A stretch of 64,000 nt of DNA from Brucella gallinifaecis (GTDB lineage Bacteria > Pseudomonadota > Alphaproteobacteria > Rhizobiales > Rhizobiaceae). The stretch covers positions 124,001 to 188,000 of the forward strand of contig NZ_ML636805.1 in the NCBI RefSeq assembly GCF_006476605.1, in the 5' to 3' direction. The notes below the pieces were generated by a model. That model saw only the letters and a program-made list of their open reading frames with translations, was not told where the DNA came from and did not search any database. Positions 16,876 to 26,342 of this stretch are shown here, piece by piece. The translations under genes were made by a program, and so were the position numbers. Each line of letters opens with the position of its first letter. Positions within the stretch are counted from its first letter, which is position 1.

Positions 16876-17292
16876 ATGGATCCTATTTTCAATCCTGCAC
16901 GCGGTGAAGCATCCTGCCAGATCGGCAAGACAAAAATTGTCATGGTCGTGGAGTTTGCTCGTTTAGCCCAGCTCTGCCAGTTGGCTGACTGTGATGATAT
17001 GCAGACGCTTTATAAGCGTCTCATTGGTTTTCATCCGAAAACGGTCATGGCTGCGATCCGCGTTTTGACCACCCATGTCGATGGGGATGAGGAAGCGCGT
17101 AAGCTCGCCCATCAAGCCATGCAGCAGTTGAGCGGCGCAGACGAACCAGAATTTCGAGACGCAATTACCAAGGCGCTGTCTGGTCATATTGCTGAAGGTC
17201 GTAAGAACCGCGGTGAACCGAACCCTATCGCTGATCTTGATCGTGCATTCGATAGCCTTGATCCGGGAAACGCCCCAAGCCCTTCAGTGTAA
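16876..17292 (+). CDS. Tail assembly chaperone, gpG-like (0-frame product)
   Basis: 138 residues from ATG 16876; an earlier ATG at 16858 overlaps the tube gene. It has the N-terminal FNPARGEASCQIGKTKIVMVVEF block seen in GTA/phage tail chaperones and a helical middle. Near its 3' end (17265-17271) lies G GGA AAC in the reading phase required for -1 slippage, so part of the ribosomes should make a longer G-T protein. The short form binds tape measure during tail assembly in lambda. Confidence 0.82.
   Translation: MDPIFNPARGEASCQIGKTKIVMVVEFARLAQLCQLADCDDMQTLYKRLIGFHPKTVMAAIRVLTTHVDGDEEARKLAHQAMQQLSGADEPEFRDAITKALSGHIAEGRKNRGEPNPIADLDRAFDSLDPGNAPSPSV
17265..17271 (+). other. Programmed -1 frameshift site GGGAAAC (G to G-T)
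   Basis: The heptamer sits exactly in X_XXY_YYZ phase of the G gene (codons CCG-GGA-AAC). After a -1 slip the frame runs open through 17501 with no stop, producing a fusion of about 208 residues. Lambda uses GGGAAAG at the same place. Confidence 0.85.
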
Positions 17293-17309
17293 AAGATCGC
17301 ATAAGACAT

Positions 17310-17501
17310 ATGGAGCGCATCGCTACCGGCCAGCTTGGGTGGGAGCCGCGCTCATTTTGGCGATCAACTTGGCCTGAAGTACAGGCCGCAATTGAAGGGC
17401 GGACAGGTCGAAAATTCGATGATGTCATTACGCCAGAGCGGGCACGTGAAATTGCCCGTTCCCATCCCCCTACAAAATCTATCCGGAGTAAGCCTCAATG
17501 A
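17310..17501 (+). CDS. T domain of the G-T tail assembly chaperone
   Basis: The frame is open from the slippery site at 17265; an internal ATG at 17310 would give 63 residues. The segment GWEPRSFWRSTWPEVQAAIEGR matches small tail-assembly chaperones in which a bulky aromatic helix is followed by a membrane-type helix. It is most likely made only as a -1 fusion to the upstream G protein. Its stop overlaps the tape measure start by four bases. Confidence 0.78.
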   Translation: MERIATGQLGWEPRSFWRSTWPEVQAAIEGRTGRKFDDVITPERAREIARSHPPTKSIRSKPQ

Positions 17502-19357
17502 GTACACGCGCCGATATTATGGCCTTTATCGGCGCGAATGCTCGTGGCTTTCACGATGCTATGCGTCGTGTGCGGGGCGATGCCAAAGACACGGCGCAAG
17601 ATACACAGCGCGAGTTTGCAAGTCTCTCCGCTGGAATGGACCGCAGTTTCAATTTCCTGAAAGCATCCCTTGCTGGATTAGGTGTCGGCATTAGTTTGGC
17701 CGGCGCGCAGCAGGTCATCAGCGATATTGCTTCGATTGATCGTGAAGCCCGGCGCGCTGGCGTCTCCATCAAAGCATTTCAGGAAATGCGATATGTGGCT
17801 GAGAAAAATCGAATTGATGTTGATGCGATGATCGATGGCTTGAAGGAATTAAGCCTTCGAGCTGATGAGTTTGCAGTGACCGGCAAAGGGTCCGCGTCAG
17901 AGGCGTTTAATCGCTTAGGCTTTGATGCAAGCGATGTTGCAAAAAGGCTTAAAGAACCGTCCGAGCTGTTTGTTGAAATCATCGGGCGTGTAAAGCAGCT
18001 CAACAAAGCCGCGCAGATCCGCATCATGGATGAGCTTTTTGGCGGTAGCGCTGGCGAGCGGTTTGTTGAACTTATTGCGCAGGGTGAAGATGGAATCCGT
18101 CAGGCGATACAAGAGGCGCATAACCTTGGAATCGTGATCGAAGATGAGCTTGTCAAAAAAGCCGCCGATCTTGATCAGGAATTTAACACAGTCGTAACGA
18201 CCGTTGGCAACAACCTGAAACAGGCTGTTGTTAGTGTCGCGTCTGAAGTTCGCTACATTCTCGACCTGTTTAACAATATTGAAAATCGCAGTATCTCCAC
18301 GCTTGAACAGCAGCTTGCAGAAAAGCGCCGTGAGCGCGAGTCAATGGATGCAGGCGGCTTGCGCGGCTTTGTGGCGCGTGGACGTGATGGCGGGCGAATT
18401 CCGGTCATCGAAGAGGAAATCGCAGCCCTTGAAAAGCTGATTGCTACTAAGAAAGAAGCGGTTAAGCCCCCAGAGCCAACCTCTGGAAAGCTGACATTTG
18501 ATCCGATTGAAACTCCAGAAAAGAAAAGCAAGGCCAGCAAAGCAGCCGTTACAGAGGCGGAGCGGCAGAAGAAAGCAGCTGATGAACTTATTTTGTCCCT
18601 TGAGCATGAACTATCGATCATTGGTCAAACCGCTGAACAGCAGAAGCTTTCCAATGAATTGCGCAAGCTCGGTGCTGGGGCAACGCAAGAACAAAAAGAC
18701 CGTATCACTGAGCTAATCACTGTCATCGATGCGCAGAAGGCTGCACAGGAGCGCTCTAATAAAGCGCAGCAGGATTTTATAGACGGTCTTAATCAGCTTG
18801 GTTCTGATGCGGTTGACGCCCTGGGCAATGTGATTGCTGGTACTGAAGATGCCGCCGATGCCTTTAAGAAGCTCGCAATCGAGATTGTGAAATCAGCGCT
18901 GACGGGTAAAGGCGCTTATGCCGATTTCTTCAGCGGATTGTTCGGTGGTGGCGGCAGCGGTGGTATCGGCCTTGGTGGCTTGGTAGCCGGTCTCTTTGGC
19001 TTTGGCGGTCAAAAATCTATTGCTATGAATGGCGGTATTGGCCTCTATGCCAATGGTGGCATTAGCGACAAGCCAGCGATCTTTGGTGAAGCGGGTGCTG
19101 AGGCTGCGGTTCCTTTGCCAGACGGCAGGCGGATTCCTGTAAATCTTCGGGTCTCGGATTTGCCATCATCGCCGCAATCCACTGATAGCGCCCCTGTTGT
19201 TCACTTTGCTCCGATCTATCAGATTGATGCGAAGGGGGCCGACGTAAAAGCAGTTGAGCGTATTCAAGCAGGGCTTGAAAAGACCAATCGCGAGATGCGC
19301 GCGACCGTCATTGAGACGGTTCGTAAGTCTCAGAAGCAAAACGTAAAGCTGGCATAA
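17498..19357 (+). CDS. Tail tape measure protein
   Basis: 619 residues. The N-terminal DIMAFIGANARGFHDAMRRVRGDAKD and helix-rich, Gln/Glu/Lys-rich coiled coils between about 230 and 430 are typical. A Gly-rich hydrophobic stretch lies near 480-510 (FGGGGSGGIGLGGLVAGLFGFGG), followed by the conserved FGEAGAEAAVPLPDGRRIPV motif of lambda-family tape measures. It sets tail length and probably helps membrane passage. At 619 residues it predicts a tail shorter than that of lambda (gpH about 850). Confidence 0.9.
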   Translation: MSTRADIMAFIGANARGFHDAMRRVRGDAKDTAQDTQREFASLSAGMDRSFNFLKASLAGLGVGISLAGAQQVISDIASIDREARRAGVSIKAFQEMRYVAEKNRIDVDAMIDGLKELSLRADEFAVTGKGSASEAFNRLGFDASDVAKRLKEPSELFVEIIGRVKQLNKAAQIRIMDELFGGSAGERFVELIAQGEDGIRQAIQEAHNLGIVIEDELVKKAADLDQEFNTVVTTVGNNLKQAVVSVASEVRYILDLFNNIENRSISTLEQQLAEKRRERESMDAGGLRGFVARGRDGGRIPVIEEEIAALEKLIATKKEAVKPPEPTSGKLTFDPIETPEKKSKASKAAVTEAERQKKAADELILSLEHELSIIGQTAEQQKLSNELRKLGAGATQEQKDRITELITVIDAQKAAQERSNKAQQDFIDGLNQLGSDAVDALGNVIAGTEDAADAFKKLAIEIVKSALTGKGAYADFFSGLFGGGGSGGIGLGGLVAGLFGFGGQKSIAMNGGIGLYANGGISDKPAIFGEAGAEAAVPLPDGRRIPVNLRVSDLPSSPQSTDSAPVVHFAPIYQIDAKGADVKAVERIQAGLEKTNREMRATVIETVRKSQKQNVKLA

Positions 19358-19358
19358 T

Positions 19359-19967
19359 ATGGCAATCACCTATCCATATGACATTCTCGCCAGCTTTCCG
19401 GGCTGGTCAACAGAGTTTGATTTGCTCTATCGGCAAGAGCAAAGCCGGACGGCGGGTGGAAAGACCTATGTCAAGGATCTGGGATCGCCCCTTTGGCAGG
19501 CGGCATATGTCTCTGTCATTTTGGCTTCCAATGAACTGGACGCATGGCGTGCACGCCTAAAACTTCTTGAAGGCGGGTTGCAAGAGTTTCTGGGGCGTCC
19601 GATCAGCAGATGCTTTCCTATTTCTCATCCGAATGGTTCCAGTGTGGGTGATGCATCCAACTTGACGCTTGGTACTATTGGCGAGGATCGCAAGACTTTG
19701 CGATTGAGCAACCGGCCTGCGGGTTATTCGCCAACCATCGGCGATTATCTACAGCTTGGGCCGCGCAATTTGCATCAGATCGGTAACGTTGATGGTCTGG
19801 ATATTGAAGTCAGGCCGCATTTTTGGCCGGAAACCGTTATCGGCAATTCAGTCGCAATCGTGCGGCCGTCTTGCCGTATGACTATTGTGCCCGGATCCAT
19901 ATCAACAACGGCTGAGTTGCAAACAGGGCGCGGCACCGTGTCGTTTCAGGCTATAGAAAGTAGATGA
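19359..19967 (+). CDS. Tail-tip associated protein (gene after tape measure)
   Basis: 202 residues, beta-rich. The start is FPGWSTEFDLLYRQEQSR, then VSVILASNELDAWRARLKLLEGG, and a C-terminal barrel-like part (TLRLSNRPAGYSPTIGDYLQLG; MTIVPGSISTTAEL). It occupies the lambda M/L position and probably forms the distal tail ring. I do not know a functional name for it. The tail operon is then interrupted by a reverse-strand gene. Confidence 0.65.
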   Translation: MAITYPYDILASFPGWSTEFDLLYRQEQSRTAGGKTYVKDLGSPLWQAAYVSVILASNELDAWRARLKLLEGGLQEFLGRPISRCFPISHPNGSSVGDASNLTLGTIGEDRKTLRLSNRPAGYSPTIGDYLQLGPRNLHQIGNVDGLDIEVRPHFWPETVIGNSVAIVRPSCRMTIVPGSISTTAELQTGRGTVSFQAIESR

Positions 19968-19974
19968 TGCCAGT

Positions 19975-20610
19975 CTAGAGATTTAATTCCACCCAAGCAA
20001 ATTTTTGCTCGATTGACTTTTCTTGATCGAGAGTAAGACGAACACGATTTATATATGGGTGGATATGCACCGATGCTTTTCTTGCTGCATCCTTGAGTGG
20101 AAATGGTGATGACCTGCTGTTTGCTATTTCTTGGCATAAGTCCCATTTTGATCTTATAGAAAAGGCATTTTTTGCTCGAAGACGCCATTCGTCAAGCAAG
20201 GGATCTGGTTTGGTTTCTTGATCGGGAGATATGTCCTTGATCTGATCAAGAGTTGGCCAGATTTTGGCTGTGATATTCTTGTAAAAATGTGCAGTCTCGT
20301 CCTCAGACCATGCCATGTGCTGACCACGTGTATATACGTTAAGGGTCTTTAGACGCACCGGATGGTTCTTTGGTAGCAATTCAACAGCTGATATGAAGCT
20401 GATCAACCAATCATCAAATAATGCCCCGGCAATACGCCAATCTTCAGAATCGCGCATTGTAAGTAGATGAATTTGATTGAGAGCGTTGTCTACTGTCTCG
20501 TTGCCCGTGTGGTATTTGCGAAAATCACGCATTTGACCTCTGCTAAATATAGAGAGCGCAGGAACTAAAATTCCTACCATCTTTGTAGTGAAAACCAGAT
20601 AATCGCTCAA
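19975..20610 (-). CDS. Reverse-strand gene of unknown function inside the tail operon (putative moron)
   Basis: 211 residues. I chose TTG 20610, because AGGA lies seven bases upstream on the reverse strand; the next ATG, at 20580, has no ribosome site. The product is soluble, with charged helices (HTGNETVDNALNQIHLLTMR; DWRIAGALFDDWLISFISAVELL) and no motif I recognise. Being opposite to all surrounding late genes and AT-richer, it looks like an independently expressed lysogeny gene, perhaps superinfection exclusion or host modification. Its start codon lies within the ribosome site of the next tail gene, so the two are tightly abutted. Confidence 0.65.
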   Translation of the reverse strand: MSDYLVFTTKMVGILVPALSIFSRGQMRDFRKYHTGNETVDNALNQIHLLTMRDSEDWRIAGALFDDWLISFISAVELLPKNHPVRLKTLNVYTRGQHMAWSEDETAHFYKNITAKIWPTLDQIKDISPDQETKPDPLLDEWRLRAKNAFSIRSKWDLCQEIANSRSSPFPLKDAARKASVHIHPYINRVRLTLDQEKSIEQKFAWVELNL

Positions 20611-20621
20611 GGAGTTTTCCT

Positions 20622-21287
20622 GTGAGAAACATATCCGCTGAAAACCATGCAGCCTTGCAAGGCCGTGTGCTGGTGGCGCGTGACTTCCTTTGGCTGGTTG
20701 CGCTCAATCGTCAGACCAATGCACCTGAGACTGAGGGGTTGTGGTCTGACGTTGGCAATATAACTGCCCCGATCACGCATCCTGATAGCGGTTTGCCTGT
20801 CACACGTGAATGGTATGGCACTGGCAGTCTGGTTGCGATTGATGACATTCCGCTAGTTGCAAATCTGGCGGTGCAGGAAGTCAACATTCGCATGTCGCAG
20901 GTGCATGAGGAAGTTGAGCGCATTGTGCGCGATTACGATTGCCAGCAAGCTCGTGTCGAGATCTATCGCGGGTTGTTCGATCCTAATTCACGCCAGTTGG
21001 TAGCACCTGCCGAATGCCGATTTATCGGTTTCGTTGATCGTATCGAGATCAGCACGCCAAGCGAAAATGAGGAAGGCGCGGTCACGATGACCTGCGTCAG
21101 CCATACGCAGGAATTTACCCGCTCTAATCCTGATACCCGATCAGACGCCACGCAGAGGCTGCGACTTTCGACCGATGGTTTTTATCAGGATGCCGACACG
21201 GCAACCGAATGGGAAATCTGGTGGGGATCGGAAAAGGGCAAGGTGCCGACGCAAAAGAAGAAAAAGAAGTTTCTGGGGTTATTCTGA
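20622..21287 (+). CDS. Tail-tip protein, DUF2163-like
   Basis: 221 residues from GTG 20622, eight bases after AAGGAG. It has the DUF2163-type order: RDFLWLVALNRQT near the N-terminus, ALVA-DDIPLVANLAVQEVNIRMS, YRGLFDP and CRFIGFVDRIEI, then a C-terminal region rich in polar residues. In phages and gene transfer agents such proteins form the hub next to the J-like tip. The protein ends in five consecutive Lys and FLGLF, an unusual basic tail. Stop and next start overlap. Confidence 0.7.
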   Translation: MRNISAENHAALQGRVLVARDFLWLVALNRQTNAPETEGLWSDVGNITAPITHPDSGLPVTREWYGTGSLVAIDDIPLVANLAVQEVNIRMSQVHEEVERIVRDYDCQQARVEIYRGLFDPNSRQLVAPAECRFIGFVDRIEISTPSENEEGAVTMTCVSHTQEFTRSNPDTRSDATQRLRLSTDGFYQDADTATEWEIWWGSEKGKVPTQKKKKKFLGLF

Positions 21288-21715
21288 TGGTTGTACGCTT
21301 CGCTTTGCCTTCGGATCGCGCCGCGTGTGTCCAGCTTCTCAAATCCAGCCATAGCGCTGCGGGTTTTACATTTCCGTTTCAGGCGGCTTATGCCGCAAGC
21401 CTGTTTGATCAGCATCTTGCATCGCCACAAGCGGTCGCGCTTGTGCTGGGTGATAGGCCGCAAGGCATTCTTTTGGCTGCGTGGTGTGAACATCCGTTTG
21501 GCGCTGGCCGGTATGCCAAGGAAACAGTCTGGTTTATCGATCCATCGGCTCGCGGGCGCTCGGCACTTCTGATGCTCGATGCTTATGAGCGTTGGGCGCG
21601 GGAACAATCTTGCACAGCAGTCGGCATGGCGTCACTTGCAAGCAATGATGTGTCACGGCTCTATGAGCGGCGCGGCTACAAGCCTGCGGAAACGCATTTC
21701 CTTAAGTCTCTCTGA
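21287..21715 (+). CDS. GNAT acetyltransferase-like protein in the tail module
   Basis: 142 residues from ATG 21287, which overlaps the preceding TGA. The fold order is that of GNAT: LPSDRAACVQLLKSS, a central strand with VALVLGDRPQGILLAAW, the motif A-like segment IDPSARGRSALLMLDAYERWA, and the final strand DVSRLYERRGYKPAETHFLKSL. The acetyl-CoA loop is ARGRSA rather than the usual Q/R-x-x-G-x-G/A. In gamma- and alphaproteobacterial phages a GNAT gene occurs between tail hub and J genes; the substrate is unknown. Confidence 0.75.
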   Translation: MVVRFALPSDRAACVQLLKSSHSAAGFTFPFQAAYAASLFDQHLASPQAVALVLGDRPQGILLAAWCEHPFGAGRYAKETVWFIDPSARGRSALLMLDAYERWAREQSCTAVGMASLASNDVSRLYERRGYKPAETHFLKSL

Positions 21716-21740
21716 CAGAGCTTAATCTCAAGGTTACAAC

Positions 21741-24332
21741 ATGGCTATTTTTTCAGCTATTGCGGCGGTAGGTGCTGCAATCGGTTCATTTATTGGTGGC
21801 CTTGGCGTTATCGGGTCATTTCTTCTCAAGACTGCTGTAGGCATTGGCGCAAACCTGATTGCGCAGGCTATTGCTGGCAAGCCCAAAGAGCCGACATTTT
21901 CAATCAATGGTACATTGCAGGGCGGTGGCGATCTGCCGCGCTCATTCATCATCGGTAAAACTGCCACGGCTGGATCGCTTGTTTGGGCTAACACGTGGGG
22001 CAAAGATGGCGATAGTCCGAACGCCTATCTGACGCAGGTAATTGCACTCTCTGATCTTCCGGTCAAAGGGCTGCTTAATGTCTGGGTGAACAATGAGAGA
22101 GTAACTCTTGATTTGGCTACGCCCGATATGTCGCGGGGCTGGCAGGTTAAGGAGTACCGCAACAATGGCGATAATCTCTGGGTTAAGTTCTATGACGGTA
22201 CGCAGACGGTTGCAGATAGCTTTCTCGTCAATACTTGCTCCAATGGCAATCGCGCTTGGAGTTCCAATCGTGTAGGGCGCGGTGTCGCCTATGTGATTGT
22301 GACGGCGCGTGTTTCCAAAAATATGTTTTCGGGTATTCCGTCCTTCAAATTCGAGGTGGACGGTTATCCGATGTATGACCCGACACGCGATAGCAGTGTT
22401 GGCGGCGTCGGCGCGCAGCGTTTGAGTGATCCCAGCACATGGGGCGGCGATGGCGATCATCTTCCAGCCGTGCAAAACTATAACCTGCTGCGCGGTATTT
22501 ATCTGGATGGAAAATGGTTCTATGGCGTGCAAGGCATGTCCTCGGCACGATTGCCGACTGCCAACTGGATTGCAGCGATTAATAAATGCCGGCAGATTGC
22601 TGGTTCTGAACCGCAATACCGTTCGGGCGGAGAAATCACGATTGATGCACCGCTATCGGCGGCAATTGAGGCGATCAATACCACCTGTCAGGGTCGCATT
22701 GCTGAGATTGGCGGCGTCTACCATATGTATCTCGGCGCGCCTGATGCGCCTGTAGTCCATTTCACGGATGACGATATTCTTTCGACCGATGAACAATCGT
22801 TTTCGCCATTCTTTGGGTTGGCGGATACGATCAACGGCATTTCTGTTACTTATCCGTCGCCTGCTGATGGCTGGGTGATAAAGACGGCGCCGCCGCTCTA
22901 TCGTACTGATCTCGAGGCACGACACGGCAATCGTCGTCTGATGGCGTCAATCGAACTGTCATTTGTCTGTTATCCTGAGCAAGTCCAGCGCCTGCAAAAG
23001 TCGGCCTTGGAAGAGGGACAGCGGGCGCGACGTCATACGCATGTGCTGCCGCCTAAATTCTGGGCTTATGCTGTTCCCGGTGTTGTCTTTGCCTGGACTT
23101 CAAAACGCAACGGATATGTCAATAAGCTGATGCGGGTTGATGGCGCTGCGGATCGGGCCAATCTTGATATTATGGTTGATCTGACGGAAGTCGATCCAAC
23201 CGATTATGACTGGAATAGCTCAACGGATTACAAGCCACCAATCGACGGTGCCGTTGGGCCTATGCGCCCGCTGCCGCAGCCGATTGTTGATTTCTCTGCT
23301 GAGGCTGATGTCGCGCAGGACGCGGACGGCAATAGTCGCCGCTGCGCAATCCGGCTTGGTTGGGATGGCACGAAAGAGGACATTGATTTTGTCCGCTTTG
23401 AAGTGCGTTTCGCCGCTGATCTGGGCGTTGTCTATTCTGGTCGGGCTGACGATGTTGCGCGGGGTAGCATCAAGATTGCGCCCGGCATTCTGCTGCCTAA
23501 TTCCGATTATGACATTCGGGCAGTTTACGCGACTTTTGCGGGTAATCGCCTGTTTGAGTGGTCCGACTGGATCCGTGTGCGCACGCGTGACATTCTCCTA
23601 GGGCCGCTGGATATTTACCCGTTCAGTGTTGAAAACTTCAACACAGGGCTTCAAGAGTTCTGGCGCAATCAGAATGATAATCTCCGGCGCGTCGATAATG
23701 AGGTGTCGCGCTTAACTACCGTGTTGTTAGACCTTGAAGCGGACAGCGAATTTGAACGTGCAGGTATTCGTGAGGAAATCGGCGTTCAAGGCGCGAACTA
23801 TCGTCGCCTCATTTTGGTTGAGGCTAATGAACGTAAAGCGCAGGTTACGCGTCTTGAAGAGCTTGATGCGCAGTTGGCAGGTAACATCGCCAATGTTCAA
23901 GAGCTTGCGCAGGCGACAGCAACAGAGCTTGACGCTGTCGCACAAACCCTCATTCAAACGCAAACGCAGGTCGGCAATATCTCGGCAAATGGTTATTTGC
24001 AGATCTATTCTGAAGCTGCACCGTCAGGCTCTCTTTCGCGTGTAGTTTTTGCTGCCATCGCGGAAGTGGGCGGCGATAGAACGCAAGGTGCTTTAGCGAT
24101 TGAGGCCATTGGCGGCGGAAAATCACGTGTCATTGTTGATGCTGATGAATTTTACGTTTCAAGCAGTGGTCATAGGGGGGCGCCGCTTGCCTACGTCAAT
24201 GGTGAATTGACATTGCGTGTCATCAATTTTGGTTCTGGCTTCTTTGATGAATTTCAGTCTCGAAACGGCGCTTTGCGGTTTCGTGGCCATGGTGACTATG
24301 CGGATATCAGGCTCTTTACTGCGAGCAGGTGA
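21741..24332 (+). CDS. Tail tip / host specificity protein, gpJ-like
   Basis: 863 residues. The N-terminus is hydrophobic and Gly/Ala-rich (FSAIAAVGAAIGSFIGGLGVIGSFLLKTAVG) as in many J-like proteins. The middle resembles phage tail hub domains (GKTATAGSLVWANTWG; SAAIEAINTTCQGRIAEIGGVYHM). Around 520-620 is an FN3-like domain (FVRFEVRFAADLGVVYSG). A coiled coil (about 640-750) ends in a DUF1983-like tail (EVGGDRTQGALAIEAIGGGKSRVIVDA). It should sit at the tail tip and contact the host receptor. Confidence 0.85.
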   Translation: MAIFSAIAAVGAAIGSFIGGLGVIGSFLLKTAVGIGANLIAQAIAGKPKEPTFSINGTLQGGGDLPRSFIIGKTATAGSLVWANTWGKDGDSPNAYLTQVIALSDLPVKGLLNVWVNNERVTLDLATPDMSRGWQVKEYRNNGDNLWVKFYDGTQTVADSFLVNTCSNGNRAWSSNRVGRGVAYVIVTARVSKNMFSGIPSFKFEVDGYPMYDPTRDSSVGGVGAQRLSDPSTWGGDGDHLPAVQNYNLLRGIYLDGKWFYGVQGMSSARLPTANWIAAINKCRQIAGSEPQYRSGGEITIDAPLSAAIEAINTTCQGRIAEIGGVYHMYLGAPDAPVVHFTDDDILSTDEQSFSPFFGLADTINGISVTYPSPADGWVIKTAPPLYRTDLEARHGNRRLMASIELSFVCYPEQVQRLQKSALEEGQRARRHTHVLPPKFWAYAVPGVVFAWTSKRNGYVNKLMRVDGAADRANLDIMVDLTEVDPTDYDWNSSTDYKPPIDGAVGPMRPLPQPIVDFSAEADVAQDADGNSRRCAIRLGWDGTKEDIDFVRFEVRFAADLGVVYSGRADDVARGSIKIAPGILLPNSDYDIRAVYATFAGNRLFEWSDWIRVRTRDILLGPLDIYPFSVENFNTGLQEFWRNQNDNLRRVDNEVSRLTTVLLDLEADSEFERAGIREEIGVQGANYRRLILVEANERKAQVTRLEELDAQLAGNIANVQELAQATATELDAVAQTLIQTQTQVGNISANGYLQIYSEAAPSGSLSRVVFAAIAEVGGDRTQGALAIEAIGGGKSRVIVDADEFYVSSSGHRGAPLAYVNGELTLRVINFGSGFFDEFQSRNGALRFRGHGDYADIRLFTASR

Positions 24333-24341
24333 GGTAATTTC

Positions 24342-25937
24342 ATGAGTTATCTGGCGATTGGACATAAGCCGGGCGTAGGTCCGGTGGTTAAAGTCATGCG
24401 TAATAATGCCGATGATTTCAGGCAGGTGCCAAGCTCAAATTTTGGTGCATACCTGTTTAATTCGGAAAATCAGAATATCTCATATATGAAAGAGCCTGGG
24501 GTTTTCCCTATCGATGGAACAAGATTTCCCTTCTTACATGGTGAGTATGGTTTTTATACAGTAGGAGGCAATAACAGCAATGCTAAGCAGATCGTAATTA
24601 CCCAACATACTGTTGGTGGTGGTACGGTTACATATTTTCTGCTGGATAGAATGTTTCCCGGTGATGCACCTCCCATTTTTGAGGCCAAAGCTAAGAGGCA
24701 CGATGGACGGTTTCTTGGCCCATCCTTCAGTATTAATAGTCAATATCAGATCGGGATGCAGTATCGCACCGTCATTGCAAGAATGACCGATCAGTCTGAC
24801 GGACCTTTCGATAGTTGGCAGTCGCGGCCTCCAGCAACCCAATCAGTAACCAATCGGATACCTTCATTTTACAACTATTATGGATGGTGCGGTCGAGTTA
24901 CTGACAGTTTGGCGCTTAGACCAGAACATGATAATTCGTACTGGAACACAGCTAGCGCGGATATTTATTATACATTCTGGGATCTGCCAGCGGATCAATC
25001 TCCAATCCCAAAGCCCTCGGCTCCGGTTGTCGCCGGTCAGGAAGTGGTACGATTGGACAGTAACGGGCTTATAATAGCTCGCCCGGGTTTCTCGGTTGAT
25101 AATTCATCCGGGCGTCAGCGGATTATTGACAGTACACGCAATCCGCCATTCTGCATTATGGCAGATGAAATCAGTAATATACCTGCTGGTGGTAACTATT
25201 TTGTCCCCGCACCATATGGTGTCAGCCTAACTGAAAGCATGTTTGTCGACATCATTGCTGGCATCGCAGGGCGTGATTATGTCGTTCCGATATTTGATAG
25301 GGAGTTGCATAATACCAATCAGAATGTCTTGGTTACATATCGGTTGGATACGAACGGCGTTACATTTTTTAATGAAAGTGCCAATATTGCCGTCAATATA
25401 CGGTACCTGGTTTATTGTAATGATCTGATGCCTCCATCTTCAGGAGGCAACCAGGTGATGCGGCGGGTCTTTAACGATATCCAGATCAAAAAACCGGGTT
25501 CCAGCGATACGTCACCAGCTTTCAATGACATCCTTTTGGATACGCGCTTTCCTGCAACGCAGATATTGGCTGAGGCATTCATTCCAACTGATCAGTTTAA
25601 TGAAAGTCCAGCAAATGCAATGTATGGGGAGGTTGCCAAAACCATTCATTTTAATGGTTCAGGGATGCTGGTATTCCCGAAGGTTGTTGGCGTTTTCCCT
25701 AATGTACTGCGTCAGTCTTACGCCGCTTTATATAAGATACCGAGCGGGTCGGGCGCGTACGGTCTCTCTAACCAGTCCGTTGTTTCGGTTCTTGGTGAGA
25801 GCAGTTTAAAAATTCATATTTCCCCGAGCCAAGCAACGGGCATTGTTTGGAATGGTCCAAACAGGTGGAACTACGACGATTCATTCCCCGGACCACTTGG
25901 GGTCCGGTATTATATCCTCGGCGTAGCAAAGCGCTAA
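24342..25937 (+). CDS. Tail-associated protein of unknown function (531 aa)
   Basis: A beta-rich protein with many Gly, Asn, Ser and aromatic residues and no coiled coil. Blocks such as MSYLAIGHKPGVGPVVKVMRN and FDSWQSRPPATQ are unfamiliar. Its codon use is somewhat more AT-rich than the upstream head genes. It stands directly after the J-like gene, so a receptor-binding or tip role is likely by position. I recognise no family. Confidence 0.6.
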   Translation: MSYLAIGHKPGVGPVVKVMRNNADDFRQVPSSNFGAYLFNSENQNISYMKEPGVFPIDGTRFPFLHGEYGFYTVGGNNSNAKQIVITQHTVGGGTVTYFLLDRMFPGDAPPIFEAKAKRHDGRFLGPSFSINSQYQIGMQYRTVIARMTDQSDGPFDSWQSRPPATQSVTNRIPSFYNYYGWCGRVTDSLALRPEHDNSYWNTASADIYYTFWDLPADQSPIPKPSAPVVAGQEVVRLDSNGLIIARPGFSVDNSSGRQRIIDSTRNPPFCIMADEISNIPAGGNYFVPAPYGVSLTESMFVDIIAGIAGRDYVVPIFDRELHNTNQNVLVTYRLDTNGVTFFNESANIAVNIRYLVYCNDLMPPSSGGNQVMRRVFNDIQIKKPGSSDTSPAFNDILLDTRFPATQILAEAFIPTDQFNESPANAMYGEVAKTIHFNGSGMLVFPKVVGVFPNVLRQSYAALYKIPSGSGAYGLSNQSVVSVLGESSLKIHISPSQATGIVWNGPNRWNYDDSFPGPLGVRYYILGVAKR

Positions 25938-25955
25938 CTCACAGGACAATTAGAA

Positions 25956-26342
25956 ATGACTGAAACGACGGCAACACAACCGGCGCAGCCTCAACGCGTC
26001 CAAATCAGCCCAATTGCAATGGCTAATGAAGCGAGAGCAATGAATGATTTTCTAACAGAGCAAAGTCTTCGTAATGCGAATGACAAGGTGCTTTTAATGA
26101 TGAAGATCAAGGAAATGGAGCTGGCGGCTGAAGAGCAGTCCAAAATCCATAAAGAAGAAATGACCCGCATCACACAAGAGCGCGATCAGGTTATGCAGAT
26201 GTATGAGGGTGCCTGCCAGAAAATCAAAGATATACAGTCTGATGCAATGAATGTGCAGCATCAATTGAATGAAGCGCAGGCTGAGATTGCCGCGCTTAAA
26301 ACGCCGCCGGTTGTAAAACGGAGGGTGAAGTCCAATGGCTGA
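25956..26342 (+). CDS. Small coiled-coil tail protein (128 aa)
   Basis: After a Gln/Pro-rich start, residues 30-115 form a continuous heptad-rich coiled coil (KVLLMMKIKEMELAAEEQ; HQLNEAQAEIAAL), ending in a basic tail (VVKRRVKSNG). It overlaps the fibre gene by eight bases. It is probably an accessory or trimerising component of the side or tip fibre; function is inferred from position. Confidence 0.6.
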   Translation: MTETTATQPAQPQRVQISPIAMANEARAMNDFLTEQSLRNANDKVLLMMKIKEMELAAEEQSKIHKEEMTRITQERDQVMQMYEGACQKIKDIQSDAMNVQHQLNEAQAEIAALKTPPVVKRRVKSNG

